In this document: one piece after another, positions 14,092 to 17,383 of the stretch
How positions within the stretch are numbered: position 1 is the stretch's first letter
Layout: each line of letters starts with the position of its first letter
Assembly (NCBI GenBank): GCA_030431355.1
Contig: JAUIJG010000054.1
Location: 1-17,383, forward strand
DNA from: a bacterium
Lineage (GTDB): Bacteria; Cyanobacteriota; Vampirovibrionia; Obscuribacterales; Obscuribacteraceae
Length of the DNA stretch: 17,383 nucleotides
Direction of reading: 5' to 3'
The notes under the pieces: generated by a model
The model's database searches: none
Seen by the model: only the letters and a program-made list of their open reading frames with translations
What the model was told of the DNA's origin: nothing
Translations under genes and position numbers: made by a program

Positions 14092-14514
14092 CTATTTTTC
14101 TAACAACTGATTGATATCAGGCACCAGAATAAAAGGCATCTTGGTGATGGCGCGGTCATTGACGTCGGTTATCTTGACCTTCACTTTTTCGCCTTCCAGG
14201 GCGGCTTTCAAAATCTTATCAACTTTGACTTTAGAGCCATCGTAAAGAGCACAGGCTCCAAAGGGTTTCTTGATAAGCACTGCCGAATTGATAACACCCG
14301 GTACTTTTTTCATTCTTTTTCTGACGCGGCCAAGACAGGAGGCGCAGGTACTTCCTTGCACCCCAAAATCCACCCGCCGGAGATTCTGTACACTTCCGGC
14401 AGCAGCTGGTTTAGCGTTGTCCGCGCTCTTTGCCTGGGCGTAAGCACCAGGTGCAATGCCTAGCAGAAAACAGACCGCCAGCGCAGACGATAGTCTAATC
14501 TTCTTACTCCGCAT
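14092..14514 (-). CDS. Exported small protein with heavy-metal-associated-like CxxC motif
   Basis: ATG 14514 is chosen because AGG-TCAGGA lies just upstream and the protein then opens with a signal peptide (hydrophobic core 9-25, cleavage likely after AYA, 26). The mature part of about 114 residues has an HMA-like segment VDFGVQGSTCASCLGRVRKRMKKVPGV (48-74), with Cys57 and Cys60 in GSTCASC. It continues with an INSAVLIKKPFGACALYDG strand pattern, like copper-chaperone ferredoxin folds. The usual GMTC is replaced by GSTC. It would act in the periplasm or at the outer face as a metal-binding or metal-dependent folding protein. It follows the fusion gene by 61 bp on the same strand, perhaps in the same transcript. 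HMA assignment rests on the motif alone. Confidence 0.75.
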   Translation of the reverse strand: MRSKKIRLSSALAVCFLLGIAPGAYAQAKSADNAKPAAAGSVQNLRRVDFGVQGSTCASCLGRVRKRMKKVPGVINSAVLIKKPFGACALYDGSKVKVDKILKAALEGEKVKVKITDVNDRAITKMPFILVPDINQLLEK

Positions 14515-14575
14515 AAATCCTGACCTCCCTGAGCCTGATAATAAAATATGATACCTTATCTTTTTGTTCCGGGCG

Positions 14576-17167
14576 TTAGCCATCCCTTTTACAGACAACA
14601 TTGACCAGCACATGTTTCCGTTCTGTCCGAGAAATCTCAATAGCTCTCTTCAAAGAATCCATGAGCTGCCCGGGTTTGTCCACTTTAATTCCTATGCCTC
14701 CGACGGCTTCCGCCAGCTTCTCCAGGGCGATAGGTTGATCAAAATCGCAAAGGGGCATGTACTCGTTCTTAACAGCCCAACCGTTAGGCATAGAGCCTTT
14801 GTATGACTTTTTGATAGTGGACCAGGCGTTATCGTTGAAAACAATGATCACCACCGGCAACTTATGGGCACTTGCCACATAGTGGGCTGACAATGGTGTA
14901 TTGAAAATATAGGAGCCATCTCCCAGGGTGGCGATCATGGTCTGAGCAGGGGAAGCCAGTTGTGCACCCAGGGCGGCGCCCAGAGACCAGCCCAGTCCGC
15001 TAGCTATGGAATTTTCAAACCAGGAGTCTGTAAGGTGCCTGGGAACCAGGAAAGGGTCGAGATTGTACTCATTGAAAATAACCGCATTGTCGTCGACAAC
15101 CTGGCCTATGCAATAGGAGAGATAGTCTTTGTGGATCTCAGCCTCGGAAGAGAGGGAAGAAGCAGCCTCACGTTTACTCTCAAACAGACTCTGGTGCTCT
15201 TTCTCACACCATTGCTTCCGTGCCTCCAACTCTTTATAGAAAGGCTTCTCAGAGCAAGTCACAGACGCAGACAGGCAGGACAGAGAACTGGATAGTGCTA
15301 GAAGTGAGAGGTCCGGTGAACCGACCAGATTGACATCGGAGGTAAATGCTCGCATAGGTAGGTCTTCAAATAGAGGGTCCACGCCAATGTGGATCATCCG
15401 TGGCTTGTTTTTGACATCGGCCAGGGCCGGAATCCAGGGGACCGGACACTCCAGGGCAATTATCAAATCCGCTTCTTCAACGAAGGGGCTGGGCTCAAAG
15501 CCCAGGTGAAAAGGGGATTCGGTGGGGAAGTTGAAAAAATTCTTTTTGCCGAACTCGATAACCGGGATAGCATATCTACTAACCAGAGAGTGAAGAGACT
15601 GAACTGCGCCGGGATATCTACCGGCTTCCGCCGTGATAATCAAAGGCTTCTTGCTAGCTGCTATCAATCGAGCTGCTTGCGCCACCGCCTCCGGTGCTGG
15701 TCCACCGAGCATGGTCGGCTTCTGCAAAGTACGGCTACTGCATTTTTTCGATGAATCGGAGAGAGGCATACAAAGTGCTTCTTTCGGAAGGGTCAAATAG
15801 ACCGGTCCGGCAGGATCGCTCTGGGCAATGGCAAAAGCTCTGTCCACAACGGTTTCCAGTTCATGGGAGCCCTTGAGTTGATAATCCCACTTGGTGAACT
15901 CCCGAAAATACGCGGACTGGTCAAAAGTATCCTGACCCCACTGCACGAAATTGGTTCGGCAACCTTCAATTCCCTGGTCATACCAGGGAGTATTGCCGGA
16001 GAGCACCACCACCGGTATGTGGGCTCTTCTTGCATTGATAATGCCGAGACCCATGTTGGCTGTTCCGACATTGACATGACCCATCACCACCTGGGCTCTG
16101 CCTGTTATCTGAAAATAACCGTGAGCCATGGCGATGGCAGTATTCTCGTGGGGTGCCACCACAGGAGTGAGCCTGAAATCCTCCTTGCCTTTGTAATATC
16201 CGAAGGCGTCGATGATAGGAGTAAAATCCGTACCGGAATTAGAGAAAAAATAATCCACTCCTCTGCGATCCAATAGATTCACCAGACCATGGGCAACTAT
16301 CTCTCCTTCAATGTCCGCTCTGACGCCATCGGCAACGATGGCACGACTGCCGCTTTTGGAACGGGCGCGTCTCAGATGAATCGAAAGATATTGATTGAAC
16401 TTCTCGGCGCTATCTAAATTCGAGAAGTGCCCGGCACCCTCGATCTCAATCAGCTGAGCAAGGGGGAGTTTCTCTTTTATCTCCGTCAGTAGCGGCTCCG
16501 TGGGAGTGACACCATCGGCACTACCGCCGATCAGCAAAACCGGTTTGTCAATAGAAGGGATCATTTCCCGGTAGTCTACGGAGAACATAGAGCGCCAGGA
16601 ATCGAGAAAAACGTTCTTGTCCTTACTGGCCTCCACCTCGATGGCGGCATCGATCATCTCTTTGTCGGCATGGCCGGCAAACAAGTCAGGAATAAGCTCT
16701 CTTGAACTCTCAGCCAGGCTGCCTTTGGCAAGACGCTCTTCCATGAAGGCAACCCGACCGGCCGACTCCGGATGATGCGCCCAGCTATTGGCCAGGCATA
16801 GTGATTGCACCAGATCCGGCCTCTGTTTAAAAATCTCCAGAGCAACCACCCCTCCCATGGAGAGACCCACTAGATGAGCTTTCAAAAACCCCCTTGATTG
16901 AATAAGCTCTATGGCATCGATGGCAAAATCGGTGATCGATACATTCCTTGCCCCCTCCGAACAATCGCTGAGAGAGGACTTGTTGTGTCCACGCATGTCA
17001 AAAGCGACACAAGTATATTTGTTCGAAAAATATTCCAGCTGCCCGCTCCAGGAGCCGGAGTCACCACCAACCGCATGAAGGAAAAGGACAAGTTCATCTC
17101 CTTTGCCTTCCTCCACCACATGCAGTCTTGCGCCTGAATTCAACGTACCGTAGTCTGCCATCGGCAT
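14576..17167 (-). CDS. Fusion of alpha/beta hydrolase and ThDP-dependent decarboxylase/acetolactate-synthase-like enzyme
   Basis: 863 residues from ATG 17167 (GGGAG 4 bases upstream; ATG 17161 is nearly as good). Domain 1, about 5-265, is an alpha/beta hydrolase: oxyanion segment LHAVGG, nucleophile Ser103 in GLSMGG, Asp218 in GGSADG, His247 in GAGHFSN, so a complete triad. It resembles 3-oxoadipate enol-lactonases and similar esterases. After a basic linker (about 266-286), domain 2 is a thiamine-diphosphate enzyme: FSNSGTDF, cofactor-activating Glu341 in PHENTAIAMAHGY, and the Mg/ThDP motif GDG (749-751) ... NDN (778-780), followed by AW. All three ThDP subdomains are present. The reaction is unknown: a 2-oxo acid decarboxylase or C-C ligase coupled to an ester or C-C hydrolase is plausible. 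MenD/MenH fusions are an analogy, but MenD-specific blocks were not seen. No signal peptide. Confidence 0.88.
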   Translation of the reverse strand: MPMADYGTLNSGARLHVVEEGKGDELVLFLHAVGGDSGSWSGQLEYFSNKYTCVAFDMRGHNKSSLSDCSEGARNVSITDFAIDAIELIQSRGFLKAHLVGLSMGGVVALEIFKQRPDLVQSLCLANSWAHHPESAGRVAFMEERLAKGSLAESSRELIPDLFAGHADKEMIDAAIEVEASKDKNVFLDSWRSMFSVDYREMIPSIDKPVLLIGGSADGVTPTEPLLTEIKEKLPLAQLIEIEGAGHFSNLDSAEKFNQYLSIHLRRARSKSGSRAIVADGVRADIEGEIVAHGLVNLLDRRGVDYFFSNSGTDFTPIIDAFGYYKGKEDFRLTPVVAPHENTAIAMAHGYFQITGRAQVVMGHVNVGTANMGLGIINARRAHIPVVVLSGNTPWYDQGIEGCRTNFVQWGQDTFDQSAYFREFTKWDYQLKGSHELETVVDRAFAIAQSDPAGPVYLTLPKEALCMPLSDSSKKCSSRTLQKPTMLGGPAPEAVAQAARLIAASKKPLIITAEAGRYPGAVQSLHSLVSRYAIPVIEFGKKNFFNFPTESPFHLGFEPSPFVEEADLIIALECPVPWIPALADVKNKPRMIHIGVDPLFEDLPMRAFTSDVNLVGSPDLSLLALSSSLSCLSASVTCSEKPFYKELEARKQWCEKEHQSLFESKREAASSLSSEAEIHKDYLSYCIGQVVDDNAVIFNEYNLDPFLVPRHLTDSWFENSIASGLGWSLGAALGAQLASPAQTMIATLGDGSYIFNTPLSAHYVASAHKLPVVIIVFNDNAWSTIKKSYKGSMPNGWAVKNEYMPLCDFDQPIALEKLAEAVGGIGIKVDKPGQLMDSLKRAIEISRTERKHVLVNVVCKRDG

Positions 17168-17383
17168 CAAACTCCCGGACCAGACGCTCAACATCCTCGG
17201 TTGGACCGTCATTGACGAGGACAAGCTCGAAATTCACATAGGATTGTGTCAGAATATCCCGTACAAGCTTTCGCAGCTGATCATCCGCCCGATTGGTACA
17301 AATGATCACACTTACCGGTTCCACCTGCTCATTGCGCCTGCCGCGATGTGCTTCCAGTGGCCACGCGATCATCAGCCAGAAGT
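17094..17383 (-). pseudogene. GT2 glycosyltransferase reading frame, truncated at its 3' end, open at the window edge
   Basis: The frame runs out of the window upstream (codons continue before ATG 17372). It encodes EPVSVIICTNR, ILTQSYVNFELVLVNDGPTEDVERLVREF and RLRYVEF, the first beta-alpha-beta units of a family-2 glycosyltransferase, with the VND motif that binds the nucleotide sugar. It then stops at 17094, about 75 residues into the domain. The normal remainder (DxD motif, acceptor half) is missing, and the last 74 bases overlap the start of the hydrolase-ThDP fusion in another frame. As a lone gene it cannot be a complete transferase; a decayed or recombined gene remnant is the simplest reading. 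An N-terminal partner domain outside the window cannot be excluded. Confidence 0.6.

Noticed and set aside
14515..14640. N-terminal extension of the HMA-like protein to 182 residues
   Set aside because: The extension overlaps the fusion gene, hides the signal peptide and lacks a ribosome binding site; ATG 14514 has one.

Overview
The window reads as bacterial chromosome of moderate GC content. It carries a membrane-anchored PknB-type Ser/Thr kinase, two small TadE-like pilus proteins, signal-peptide proteins, clear Shine-Dalgarno sites and densely packed operons. No rRNA, tRNA, phage, insertion-sequence or CRISPR signal was seen. The mix of a Hanks-type kinase, TPR and TadE-like proteins with a BtpA-family protein would fit a non-photosynthetic relative of Cyanobacteria (Vampirovibrionia/Obscuribacterales-like). 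That is a weak guess from gene style, not a demonstrated placement.

Layout. 1-1384 holds the 3' part of a Ser/Thr kinase gene, closed by a hairpin at 1398-1435. 1441-1839 is a convergent intergenic region with inverted repeats and no convincing gene. 1840-3375 (minus) is a two-gene unit: a KynB-like kynurenine formamidase followed by a BtpA/SgcQ-family protein. A short divergent promoter region (3376-3520) separates it from a plus-strand run: RidA-family deaminase, aldehyde dehydrogenase, atypical SDR, saccharopine/lysine-dehydrogenase-like protein, thioredoxin-like protein, M20 dipeptidase and HSDL2-like SDR (3521-10613). On the minus strand, 10624-12941 holds a conserved hypothetical protein and an exported TPR protein. 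Two TadE-like pseudopilin genes run on plus (13145-14035). Finally 14092-17383 (minus) holds a small exported CxxC (HMA-like) protein, a large fusion of an alpha/beta hydrolase with a ThDP-dependent decarboxylase/synthase-like enzyme, and the tail of a truncated GT2 glycosyltransferase reading frame that overlaps the start of the fusion.

How the genes may work together. Three neighbours (KynB-like hydrolase, 2-aminomuconate-deaminase-like RidA, 2-aminomuconate-semialdehyde-dehydrogenase-like ALDH) match separate steps of the kynurenine/2-aminomuconate branch of tryptophan catabolism. This makes 1840-6313 a plausible partial aromatic amino-acid degradation locus. The ring-opening steps (tryptophan dioxygenase, kynurenine monooxygenase, kynureninase, 3-hydroxyanthranilate dioxygenase, ACMS decarboxylase) are not in the window. 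The following genes (lysine-6-dehydrogenase-like, M20 peptidase, two SDRs) may extend the pathway or form a second amine/peptide catabolic unit. Hairpins after the first SDR and after the saccharopine-type gene suggest the run is several transcripts.

The most distinctive items are the hydrolase-ThDP enzyme fusion, the SDR lacking the catalytic Tyr and Lys, the linkage of a BtpA protein to a KynB-like enzyme, and the uncharacterised protein with an NHFDEDG motif.
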